Positions 37,271 to 46,393 of a stretch of DNA of 64,000 nt are shown piece by piece. Position 1 is the first letter of the stretch; the number at the start of each line of letters is the position of its first letter. Under the pieces are notes generated by a model that saw nothing but the letters and a program-made list of their open reading frames with translations, ran no database searches and was not told the origin of the DNA. Where the stretch lies: contig BROI01000007.1 of NCBI GenBank assembly GCA_027923505.1, forward strand, positions 310,001-374,000, given 5' to 3'. The position numbers and the translations under genes were made by a program. Origin of the DNA: Mayamaea pseudoterrestris. Lineage: Eukaryota; Bacillariophyta; Bacillariophyceae; Sellaphorales; Sellaphoraceae.

Positions 37271-38721
37271 TAATATCTGGTACGGATCGAACGGCAACCA
37301 TATTATTATAGACCAGTGCGTGTAAAATAAAACCGACGATAACCAACACTAATTCGTTCAATACGATCGACACAGCTCTGGCAGTTTGGAGCGACATGGA
37401 CCAGTCTTCAGTCCGAACATCTTTGCCCGCCTGATCATCAAATCAACGTAATCTATGACACTACACCATCGCGGCAGCTCGACTGACTGCGTAGCTTTTC
37501 CTCGCTTCGCGTCAATCCAGTTTCGCCCTGCGCCAAGTCGCGGTGGCACCAGGTGATACGAGGCGCACCACTCCGGCTGGGCGACGAAAGAGGTTCCTGA
37601 CAAGTTGCAGCCTATGGGCATGTGCTCGCCACTTCCAGACTCCCAAACAAGGTCAAACGGAATTGTCGCAAAGGGCATGTCCAATGAATACGACTGAAGC
37701 AGCACCGTCGGGCAACGTTTTGCGTCACGGCGAGTTCATTGGCGCGATTCGCTTCGGCGTGACCCAACACTTTAGCGTAAACCAAACTTCGCGAGTGAAT
37801 GTCGGGACGATCTGCCAATGCCATCCAACGTCGGGATCGGTGTTGCGAACGACTTACGTCGGCCCATTTCAAGACTTGATTGATCGCCGACTGCGCCTGC
37901 TGGTGGTCAACGCGATCGATGGAAATATAGTAGCTATGATATAAGTTCGCCCATACGTCTGGATGATACGATGGTAATGAGTGTGAGTTTACTTTAAGAA
38001 ACGATACGCTCCTCGTTCTATCATTGCTCACTCCACCTTCCCAGGCTTCGAGACTGACTCAGAAACCAGCAATACCACCTTCGTCCATATCAATTGTCTT
38101 TAATTAGCAAGACTCTCTCGACTCAGATTCACCGTCCGTCTGATTTTTAGACTAGCGGCAGTAGCCATGTTAAGGCGAGTACACGTGCTGCTGCTGCTGC
38201 GTCCTTGATATCCTTTGATTCGTCCATGCTGCTGTCACTGTAGCAGACAAGGCAATGATGAGAAACCTCATTTGCATCATTCGTCTTGATGGAGCAAGAT
38301 GAGAGAGACAAGGCAAGCTCGAAATGGAATCTTTTGGAAGGCAAAAAAGTGGCCGATGGACGACAGCGCATCGAATCGGTGAGGGTGATCCTGACGAAGA
38401 AGTCGCAACGAGACTCAAAGCTGTCGCATGCGACATGCTTCGCTCGCCCATCAATCGCCTCGTCATTTTTTATTTTGAGACGAACCATTTCATGTACTGT
38501 ACCATGAGCAAAGGCGAGTGCAGCAGTACAGAATCAAACTTTTGCGCAGCAAGAGACATTTTCTTGTCCCCTGATGAGCGCTATGACGTTTGGGTGGTGA
38601 AAAGAGTTGAACGACCAGAGTTGCTAGAGCGAACGAAGACCGAAAGCCCACCATCGAAAAGAAAGGAATTTAAATGTGATGGCGTTAGATTCATGCAAAA
38701 CAGAGCGGTGAAGAGGAATGT
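37271..38721. other. Non-satellite sequence with no assignable gene
   Basis: Satellite stops near 37270. Open frames of 110-145 codons occur on both strands (for example 37543-37944 plus, 37358-37705 minus, 38324-38755 plus), but none has a motif I recognise and they contradict each other. Base composition looks gene-like. The region lies in the indel-rich zone, so a real gene could be hidden here. 38324-38755 ends just upstream of the JmjC remains and could be part of that gene. Confidence 0.4.
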
Positions 38722-39640
38722 GTGCTCCCGCCAACTGATGGCTGCGATTTGCTAAACTGGCGAACGCATGGTCTTGCAGCTGTCGGTCGAAGGATCCCAC
38801 GTACACTTTTGAACGTTGGCTGCGGATGCACTGCTGCGATGAGAACGGCAGCTTCCGGATCATTCATCGGAGGGTGGTCAGCGGAAGGAGCTGCGGAGCA
38901 AACTTTGGAGCCGCCTTTACATACAGCCATTGCAACACATGTTGATGAAGTGAACGAAACATGTAGCAAGGCACAATCAACTCTAAATGCTTCATCACCG
39001 TGGTTTGAGCGAGATAACGTGCCCGCTATTATTCACGGCTGCACTAAAGACTGGTCTGCCATGGAAACGTGTACATTGGAACGTTTGGTGCAGCGATTTG
39101 GAGACTTGCAGTGGAGATTTTCCGATACGCACGCCGAAACCCATAACTGAGCAAATAAACATTCAATGGGAAGGCAGACGATGCAATCATTGGCAGCCTG
39201 CGACTCCGCAGTTTGCCAACGAGAACGAGTTTGTTTGCTTGACGAATATTCAGTGCCGACTTGTTTTGGTCCGACTTGTTTTGACCTTTGCCTGACGACC
39301 AGCGACCACCATTTCGATGGATACTCATTGACCAGCTCGATCCGGGAACTGGCTTTGCACATTGACCCAGCTGGTACCACTTCGGGTAACGCTGCAAGGC
39401 CCTCAAGCGGGTACTATTTCCTTTGGAACCGACTTAACACTGGTATGCAGGACCCAGCAATTCCATCGGCCATATGGTTCCAAAGTGGAATATTACTGAT
39501 AAAGTGCCAGAGATTTAGATGCAGTGAAGTGTTACAGCGACCAGGCGAAACAGTCTACGTTCCCGCGGGCTGGCCACATGTAGTGTTAAACCTTGAGACT
39601 AGTGTGTAGCGATTACAATCAATAAATCAGCGCAACCACA
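38722..39640 (+). pseudogene. JmjC-domain (JMJD6-like) protein gene, broken as written
   Basis: The first frame contains VPAIIHGCTKDWSAMETCTL followed by RFGDLQWRFSDTHAE. This is the entry strand and capping segment typical of JMJD6/PSR-like JmjC oxygenases (PAII.G....W.A, ERFGD..WR). A later frame gives DEYSVPTCF, then HIDPAGTTSGNA (the Fe-binding His and the turn after it), then QRPGETVYVPAGWPHVVLNL (the second Fe-binding His in GWxHxVLNL). Between and after these blocks the reading frame changes several times in about 500 bp, including between 39.27 and 39.42 kb and at the end, where the expected AIT follows in another frame. No GT-AG introns obviously explain the shifts. It is either a young pseudogene or, more likely, a real gene with uncorrected indels. 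JmjC oxygenases use Fe(II) and 2-oxoglutarate; the substrate is unknown. It lies tail-to-tail with the kinesin gene. Confidence 0.65.
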
Positions 39641-39760
39641 AAGGTCTGGCAGGCAATGTAGAACGGAAAGGCACACTTTACCGGGATGCAATGCCATTGT
39701 CCGGGATTTAGCAGAGGAAATACGTAAGTTTAAAAACTAGAAGCTTAAATAGTGTGAATT

Positions 39761-42700
39761 TTAGATTTCAGCCCTTGCGTCAACAACCGACCCAAAGCCC
39801 ATTGTTGACACCGACGCAGCGTCATGGCTAATGGCGATTTGTAGAAAGTCTGGCCGCTCAGGTTTCGCGACTCCCCGAGCTCGTTGTTCGCGGACCGACT
39901 GAACCACAGTTCGACATGTTTTTGACCAAATGTGGAGAGCAATGACGCACGACTTGGTCTTGACGGAAAGAAAGCCATTGGTTCGTCTCCATCTCCGCAT
40001 GTCAGCGGCAATGCCATGGCCTCGCTCCTTGAAGGCTTTGACATACTCTTTTGCGCCGTAAATGCCAATTGACGCGAGAAAGTCGCACTGCCATGTTCGC
40101 AAAATGTTGGATAGCGACAAAGGATCGCCTTTCAGAGCATTAGCAGGTTTGCCTCGTCCACAGCTGCAAGCGACGCCAAGCTCGGGAAGGTAAAACTCGA
40201 CATGATCCTTTCGGACACCAAACAAGGAGTCTTCGCAGGTGCATTGATCGGCAACACCAATGTTGCTGATAATTACTTTTCCATTCGATTCTTGCGAGTC
40301 ATCGCGACCATTTCCTGGAAGAAAAAATGTCCCAGTCGACGACACGGCGGATGCCGCCACACTCGCACGGCTGCTACCGTCAAGAAAGATACGTTCTGCA
40401 GCATCAAGTATCTCCTCAGCCTTTTGTTTAATCTCATTCGACGACCCATTGACTACATCCTTCATAGATTCACTCGACACAACAGCAACATCAAGATGCT
40501 CCGCAGGCGACGCACTTTTGGAAAGGATGTACGATTCATCCTCGCCATCATTGTAAGGTAACTCGCAGGAACATGTGGACAGTTCATCGAGCAGCGGCTG
40601 CAGCGGATTATTGTTTTCGATAAATGTCAGATCTTCGCTTTTCTTTTCTTCCTCGCAATTGGCAGAGAGAAATCGTTTCTTGATGCTCGTAGTAGGCGTC
40701 GCAGAAATTGCTTCATCAGGCTTGTTCGTCTCGCCAATGGCGTCTTGTAACACATTACCTGGCGAACGAGAAATCTCGGCTGGAGGCACCATTTTGGAGC
40801 CTTGTATTTGCTCGATTCTCCGCTCAATGTGACTAATCTCAAGTTTCAACGATTCCTGCTTGCAATGATCCCGAAGCTCTGCCAACTCTCGTTGGAGATC
40901 GGCATTATGTAGCTCAAGACGATCGTTCGTAGCTTGAGACGCTCGCAGTTCGCAACGAAGCTCTTGCACTAGGCCACTAAAGTCGTTGTCTTGATGTCTC
41001 TTCTCGCTAGACTCCACAAACTCATGAGCTTTCATCTGACAGGCCATGCCTGCAGGTGCAGCATCTGTATCACGTTTTTGCTCTTCAGTATGGACGTTCG
41101 ATCGCAGTTCTGACAAGTACGACTGCTTGGCGGCAACTTCCTTTTTCAGTTTACAAAGCTCATCTGTCAAAAGTATCTTTTCGTCTTTGAGTAAAGCGAT
41201 TTGGTTTTGTAAGAGCAAAGCATCTTGTCTTGCACCATCGTCCATACTCCAAAGGGAATCCGAGTCATCAATTAGACTTTCCAAATCATCATCGTCCGCG
41301 TGACTCATCGATAATTCGTATGTCAGGAGCGGTGATACACAAGACTCGCGCGCTTTCACTCGATTAGCCTGGTCGACTGCTTCGACGGACAAATCGCGAG
41401 CCATTCTGGCTTCGCACTCGGCCGCCTTGAGCTTCTCCTGGAGACCTGATAATTGATCGCCCAATATGTCGTCGCTGGCCTTGTTGGCGCCACTCAAGGC
41501 CTCTTTCAAATGAAGCACCATGTTTCGCAACTTCCTATTCTCCGCGCGCAGTGCCGCATGCTCTGACGGGCTAACGTCCGCCTTGATCAAGTTTTGCTTG
41601 ACAACGTTTGCAATTGTCCGCGACCTTTCAGCGTATCGCAAGGTATTAATCGACTCTTCCGCATTGACGTCTGCTGGAGAAACGCAAGCAATCAGTACTG
41701 TCCGGCAATTTCCGCCGAGAGAGTCTCGTAAAAGCCTTGTGAGCTTTGAATCGCGATAGGGAATGTGACTGATAGTCTCTCCGCCGCGTTTGGCCCGGTC
41801 CGAGAGCGCTGACACTACCTTGCCTAGCACAAACAAGTCCTTGTTAATGTTAATTGATTCTTGCTGCTGCACTCCAACTACTCCTGTATCCTTGATGCGC
41901 TCACTTCCAGCCAAGTCAACCAGTGTCAACTTCGCCGTCACCACCGCGTCTCGTTGCTTGTTTGTGGAGGAAGGAGGCGCTACAGTAATTGCCACGGTGC
42001 AAACGGCATGCGATCGACTTGATCGTTCATTGAGTCGCGTGCTCGCCGTCGTTCGTCGCAGCGTCGCCTGCTCCATCAAGCTGTGCATGTGATCCATAGT
42101 GTGAACCTTGCATGTCTGTAGGCCGCGGATTGAAACGCCATGGCCATGATCCTGCATCTTCAAGGCCGTGGTCGATCCAGCAGGTGCATTCGTTAGCAAG
42201 TCGCGCAACTCATCCTGATAAATTTCCAAGCAACTAAGCTTGACTTGGACTGAGAATTGCCGGTCTTCATAGTCTTGTTTGAATCGAAAAATGTCGCGGA
42301 CAGCGCGAGGAATAATGCCGTCATTCTCATCCAAGCAATCCAAAAGGCTGCTATTGGATGCTGCAAGGTAGTCGTCGCCGGCGAGGGTTCGCGCGTCCTT
42401 TTGACCTCCCATTGTAAAAGTCTAGCAATGTGTGCGCGGCGAATGATAGAGATTATGAGAATGCATTCTTATGTGAGTCCGAATCTTCATCGTCAATTCA
42501 CTCGCGTCTCGCATGCCATCTTATCTCACCTTTCCAGATCCAGTCTGTCCATAGGCTAGAATGGTCGTATTGTATCCCTGAAACAAGTGTTCCGCCATGT
42601 TTGGTAGCGAATGTTCATAGACAAATTGCTGCGTCGACAGCGGACCAAAGACGGCGTCCATTTCAAACTCTCGATGACCCGACGACGATTCCGTGGCAAC

Positions 42701-43135
42701 AATCGTAGGTAAAGGCAACTGCTGCTGCTCCTGCTGCTGATTGCTATACGTATTATTGTAGACAATCTTCGAGTCGCTACAATGCATGGTCAGGACAATG
42801 CCCTCGTCCAAGCAATGCTCCGATTCCTTCATCTTGGTCGGCGTTGCTGTCGGCGATGAAAATGAGCTGCGCAGCCTCGACAAGATTCCAGTCTCAGCTT
42901 TGGGCTCGGTAGATGCGCCTTCCTGAATGCGTATACTTCGCTTGCCGCCTCGCTTGGCTTCCTCCTGATTCATTGGTCGAATGCGAGCAACGACGCGAAT
43001 ATGACTGATTGGGTGAATGGCTAATGCTGCTGATGATGATGGACTTTGGTATGAATCTGTTTCACTCTCTGAGTCTTGTTCAAGCAAAGCGCGACCGCGA
43101 TCATTGGGAGTCTTGTAGCTCAATGACGAATCCAT
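39761..43135 (-). CDS. Kinesin motor protein, probably kinesin-4 family (two exons)
   Basis: Exon 1 is 42530-43135 and exon 2 is 39761-42421, giving 1088 residues. The motor is N-terminal. RVVARIRP is at 47-54, the P-loop AYGQTGSGK ends at residue 202 and continues TFTMGG across the splice, switch I NERSSRSH is at about 333-340, switch II DLAGSER at 371-377, KLTRLLRDSLGG at 428-439, and the neck RTIANVVKQN at 470-479. The intron falls inside the P-loop codons, and removing it restores the universal GSGKT. The motor style (GIIPRAV, TASTRLNERSSRSH, DSLGGNCRTVLIACVSP) fits kinesin-4/KIF4-KIF21 best. This is inference. Predicted coiled coil follows at about 490-770. The tail has no motif I know. 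It should move toward microtubule plus ends, and kinesin-4 members act in spindles or transport. An insertion rich in Gln and Ser sits between the first strand and the P-loop. Confidence 0.93.
42422..42529 (-). other. Intron of the kinesin gene (108 nt)
   Basis: Read on the minus strand, the donor is AAG|GTGAGATAAG and the acceptor is ATTGCTAG|ACTTTTACA. Splicing joins GGAAAG to ACTTTTACAATGG, giving GKTFTMG, the invariant kinesin P-loop. It is phase 0 and the only intron I can support in the gene island. Confidence 0.93.
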
Positions 43136-43630
43136 TGTGAATTTATTTGCGCCGTCGAGCTCGCTCGTGACAATGTCAGTGTGCAGTTAGAGTACAATAG
43201 ATGCTGTTCTGCGAGCCCGGGAGGAGCGTCTCCACTGCGTGACAAAGGCGTTGATTGTTTCTCGCTGCAAGCTAGGAACGCTACGAATCTATCGCTGAAT
43301 GCTGTTCGTCTCACAATTTCAGCGAGTCGACGCTGTCGTGTTGAATGTGAATGTTGAGAGAGAAAAAGAGCGTTGGCAGAGTGTCAAGCAAACCTCATGT
43401 CCATCGTCGGCGTGATTTTGCGCCTCCGCCGAGCGCGCGCGGCGTGACTGCAACCGCCAACCGACACACAAAATGAGCAACTTTCTTAGCGATGGGGTTA
43501 ACCGCAAGCGTTCCACGACCGCGCGCGATTTCACCATGGAGATCGATCCGTTGCTATCTCATCTGCCTCCATACTACACCCTCATTCTCACAAGCCGCGT
43601 TTCAACTGTCAAATCCAATTACTAATCACT
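43136..43630. promoter_or_regulatory. Divergent promoter region, kinesin / GAT-domain gene
   Basis: This stretch of about 500 bp lies between two divergent starts and has no credible gene. It has a GC-rich core with CGCCGAGCGCGCGCGGCG near 43428-43445 and a TTTTGCGCC motif just before it that resembles an E2F site (TTTSSCGC). An E2F site would fit cell-cycle control of a mitotic kinesin, but one motif match is weak evidence. Confidence 0.35.
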
Positions 43631-44266
43631 ATGAACACATCCGCCGTTTCCTCGTCCTCCGAATCAACGTCTTCAGCGACCAATGTCAACCAAAAGATTC
43701 ACAATGATTTGCAAATCGTTGTCGACAAAATGAACGGATGCGAATCGTTAATGCAGTCCAGCAAGACTGCCTCACAGGAACTATTGGCCGTCGTTGGATT
43801 CTTGGAAGCTTGTCAGCCTCGCATGATTGAGTTGGTGGAAGCGGCTGCCCAAGGCGCCTTGTCGGAGCAGGTTTTGATGGAAGCCTTGCAGGTGAATGAT
43901 CGACTCACCAAGATTTTGAGTGACGTGGATTGTCAAATTGATTTTGATAGTAGTCATGCAGCTGCGCCTTCGGAACCGGAGTTTACCATTCAGGAGGAGG
44001 GAGGGGACGAAGATTTGCTTCTCATGGAAGACTTTGATCATCCGCTAGCTCCTGCTGTCGTTGCTACGTCAGCTGTCGCCACATTGGACGAGCCTGCCAC
44101 GGCCGGACCGAAAACAACGGGAGAGGATCTAGACGACTTGCTGGATCTGGATAACGAAGCTGCCATGGATCAGCTCACTATGGGGGATGACGATGCAGGA
44201 GGCAAAGTCACATCGACCAAGTCGGAGGATGAGTTTGACGAGTTCCTCGTGGGACGAAGTAGCTAA
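43631..44266 (+). CDS. GAT-domain protein (TOM1/GGA-like), lacks VHS domain
   Basis: The protein has 211 residues. Residues about 20-100 form a three-helix pattern (INDLQIVVDKMNGCESLM-like start, then helices ending ALQVNDRLTKILSD) typical of the GAT domain of TOM1, TOL and GGA proteins, which binds ubiquitin and Arf or Tollip. The closing motif L.VNDRL...L is the family hallmark. The C-terminal half is acidic and disordered with DLDDLLDLDNEA, which resembles clathrin-box or adaptor-binding motifs, and it ends EFDEFLVGRSS. The usual N-terminal VHS domain is absent, and I see no upstream exon. The likely role is endosomal sorting of ubiquitinated cargo, by family inference. It is convergent with the peroxiredoxin gene, with only 117 bp between the stops. 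Confidence 0.75.
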   Translation: MNTSAVSSSSESTSSATNVNQKIHNDLQIVVDKMNGCESLMQSSKTASQELLAVVGFLEACQPRMIELVEAAAQGALSEQVLMEALQVNDRLTKILSDVDCQIDFDSSHAAAPSEPEFTIQEEGGDEDLLLMEDFDHPLAPAVVATSAVATLDEPATAGPKTTGEDLDDLLDLDNEAAMDQLTMGDDDAGGKVTSTKSEDEFDEFLVGRSS

Positions 44267-44383
44267 CTACCCGTACTGGTAGTCATTGTAGCAATATTGA
44301 AGTTTACATATTATACGACAGCAATGACAAATACCTTGGCGAATAAGGCGTAGCGACTAAGTACTGATTACAGATATATGTCT

Positions 44384-45034
44384 CTAGGCAGTTGCCGTTG
44401 TCAACTCGGCAAGCTTGTCCAAGACTTCTTGTGAATGCCTGGCAATGTGCGACTCCACATCCGTAAACACCCACCTCAAGTTTCCCTTGGGATCAATAAT
44501 ATACGTCTGTCGATTGCTAAAGGTTCCAAAGCCAGGAATGGAAAGGGCGCTCCCGTACAATTTGCTGACCATGCCACCTTGATCGGATAGCATGTAAAAG
44601 TCCAAACCCTCCGCCGAGCAAAATTGCGCATTCTTTTCAACAGGATCGACGGAAACACCAACAATCTGAGCATTCAGCTTGCGGTATGAGTCCATGTCGC
44701 GCTGAAAGGCTCGGGCTTCCAACGTACAGCCCGAGGTAAAGGCGCCAGGGTAAAAATAAAGAACAGTATACTTGCCAGTCTTGGTGAGCGACTGCAGCGA
44801 GGTCGTTCCTTCGCCACGGCTATTGGGAAGCTCAAATGCTGGTGCCTTGGCTCCGGCGTTTGGGACTGCTGCAACAGCAGAGGTTGCGGAAGAGCCAAAG
44901 GCTAGAGCGGCACCTCCGAGTGCGAGTCCATCACGAACAAAGGCGCGACGTGATGACTCCGATGGCGACAAGGCAAGCCCTGAAGTCAAGACTAGAGCCA
45001 ATAGAAGGAGACAAAGGCGGCTATATTGATTCAT
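44384..45034 (-). CDS. Peroxiredoxin Q/BCP, predicted thylakoid lumen
   Basis: I take the start at 45034 (216 residues) because residues 1-19 then form a signal peptide. The open frame continues upstream to 45292 but would overlap the divergent gene. A mature domain from about residue 57 shows the Prx motif PGAFTSGC with peroxidatic Cys103 (P96, T100, C103) and the conserved Arg175. The usual PrxQ resolving Cys five residues later is absent (Arg108 there). Cys139 is the only other Cys in the domain and may serve instead. Targeting looks tripartite: signal peptide, a short transit region (LALSPSES), then SRRAFVR plus a hydrophobic stretch ending TSAVAA. This matches a twin-arginine (Tat) signal for the thylakoid lumen. 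Enzymes of this family reduce H2O2 and lipid hydroperoxides with thiols. It shares a 208-bp divergent promoter with the TIM14-like gene. Confidence 0.9.
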   Translation of the reverse strand: MNQYSRLCLLLLALVLTSGLALSPSESSRRAFVRDGLALGGAALAFGSSATSAVAAVPNAGAKAPAFELPNSRGEGTTSLQSLTKTGKYTVLYFYPGAFTSGCTLEARAFQRDMDSYRKLNAQIVGVSVDPVEKNAQFCSAEGLDFYMLSDQGGMVSKLYGSALSIPGFGTFSNRQTYIIDPKGNLRWVFTDVESHIARHSQEVLDKLAELTTATA

Positions 45035-45242
45035 GTTGATGCTGCCTCGAGTGTTAGTGATGGGAGTTCTGTAGTAGTTGCAGAAGGACTGAATATTGAT
45101 GATGGATCTCGAGTGTTGATCTTCATGGTGAGTCACTTTACTCGCGTCGTCGTGTCGTAGCGTTACTAGATGACGTCGTTTCTTCGCGTCACGCTGCCTC
45201 CACTCGTTGCTCCACAAAAATTGAAACGCACCTACCTCCATA
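45035..45242. promoter_or_regulatory. Bidirectional promoter, peroxiredoxin Q / TIM14-like gene
   Basis: The 208-bp gap separates two divergent starts. It contains TGAGTCAC (45129-45136, a GCN4/AP-1-type bZIP site) and TGACGTCG (45171-45178, a CRE-like bZIP site). In diatoms TGACGT is known as a CO2/cAMP-responsive element in carbonic anhydrase promoters. Whether it works here is not shown. Confidence 0.45.
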
Positions 45243-46001
45243 ATGATGAGCCTGGGACGACAAAGAATAGGTTTTATACTTCGAAAAGCCACGTTTAACG
45301 GAGGCGAAACGTCATCACTTGGAAACTACGCGAACTTTAGATGGAAGAATGAGCGACGATACCTTTTTCCGTCACAGCAACCCTTCGTCACATTCTGTCA
45401 TCAGTTAGGTCGGCGTCGCGACGATGATGAACAGCGAGTTCGCACAAGTCAATTGTCATTGACAAGAATACCAACGAGCATGCAATACCATAGCAATGCC
45501 CGAGATGAGCGTAGTGCCGTTGCCATTATTCTTGGATTGGGAGCCGTTTCAGCAACTGCCTACGCGGGCGCCTCGGCCGTGCGCGCATGGAAGGAGTTCC
45601 AGGCCAGCCTACCGGAAGTTACGGAGGAGGACTTGAAACGGCAAAAGGAGGAAGCAACGCAAAAGTCGCAAGGTGCTAGTGAATCTACTGACAAGGCAAG
45701 CGAGCCAAAGGGGAAGGATACAAAGCAGCAAACGGCGCGAGAGAACTTTTTCAAAAAATGGTTTGCCGTTGATGTTGGTGCTTCCTACTACGAAGGCGGC
45801 TTTGAGGATATCATGACAAAGCAGGAGGCTGCATTGATTCTTGGAGTGCGGCAATCGAGCTCGCCGCAACGGATTCGCGATGCGCATCGCCGTCTGCTAG
45901 TGTTGAACCATCCTGACACTGGGGGTTCAACTTATCTATCGGGAAAGATAAATGAAGCAAAGGAGCTGTTGCTCAAAGGTCGCAAGCGAAATAGTTCGTG
46001 A
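45243..46001 (+). CDS. TIM14/Pam18-like J-protein of the mitochondrial import motor
   Basis: The protein has 252 residues. Residues 91-114 form a transmembrane helix with small residues. The C-terminal 80 residues match DNAJC19/Pam18: SYYEGGFED, then [12 protein letters not shown], then [20 protein letters not shown] with the HPD triad at 223-225, and [10 protein letters not shown]. Pam18 sits in the inner membrane at TIM23 and stimulates the ATPase of mitochondrial Hsp70 through HPD. The N-terminal 80 residues are basic and may be a mitochondrial presequence ([18 protein letters not shown]). A second Met at position 80, just before the membrane helix, would give a protein closer to the usual 115-170 residues. 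The linker between helix and J domain is longer than usual and rich in Lys, Glu and Gln. Confidence 0.9.
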   Translation: MMSLGRQRIGFILRKATFNGGETSSLGNYANFRWKNERRYLFPSQQPFVTFCHQLGRRRDDDEQRVRTSQLSLTRIPTSMQYHSNARDERSAVAIILGLGAVSATAYAGASAVRAWKEFQASLPEVTEEDLKRQKEEATQKSQGASESTDKASEPKGKDTKQQTARENFFKKWFAVDVGASYYEGGFEDIMTKQEAALILGVRQSSSPQRIRDAHRRLLVLNHPDTGGSTYLSGKINEAKELLLKGRKRNSS

Positions 46002-46393
46002 GCTCATTCCACTCGGCATGGTAGCTGTGCAGGATTGAAATTTCTTGTACGTGTTCAGGAAAGGACCAGCTTATTGTAATTGAATCTGAGACACCATCTC
46101 GTCAGATATAGCCCTCCAACTTTTAAATAAGTTGTGTTTAAAGCTCTACCTGACTTTCAAAGCTATCGTACTTGTACATTTTACAAGCTGATGCGATAGC
46201 AGTCGCCCACGGGAACGCGAGTACCGATACGATGTTAAATTGATTCCCAGCAAAGCGTCGACCATGCGATTGTCTCTCGGCCATCACAATCACCACCCAG
46301 CCAACAACAAACGCCTCGCCGCCGCAACGCTGCACAATTTCAATCATCTTAACCGCACAGAGTTGCATTTAGCGAACGAAGCCTTGTCCTATC
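46002..46393. other. Intergenic, 3' end of TIM14-like gene and promoter of topoisomerase I
   Basis: This is 392 bp with no credible gene. Open frames on both strands (for example 46138-46368 minus) show no recognisable features. It must hold the terminator of the upstream gene and the promoter and 5' UTR of the downstream one. Confidence 0.5.

Noticed and set aside
37358-37944. Overlapping open frames on both strands just right of block B
   Set aside because: They contradict each other, show no known motif and lie in the indel-rich zone. I list the stretch only as unassigned sequence.
45035-45292. Upstream in-frame extension of the peroxiredoxin gene
   Set aside because: It would overlap the start of the divergent TIM14-like gene and would bury the signal peptide. 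The Met at 45034 is better.
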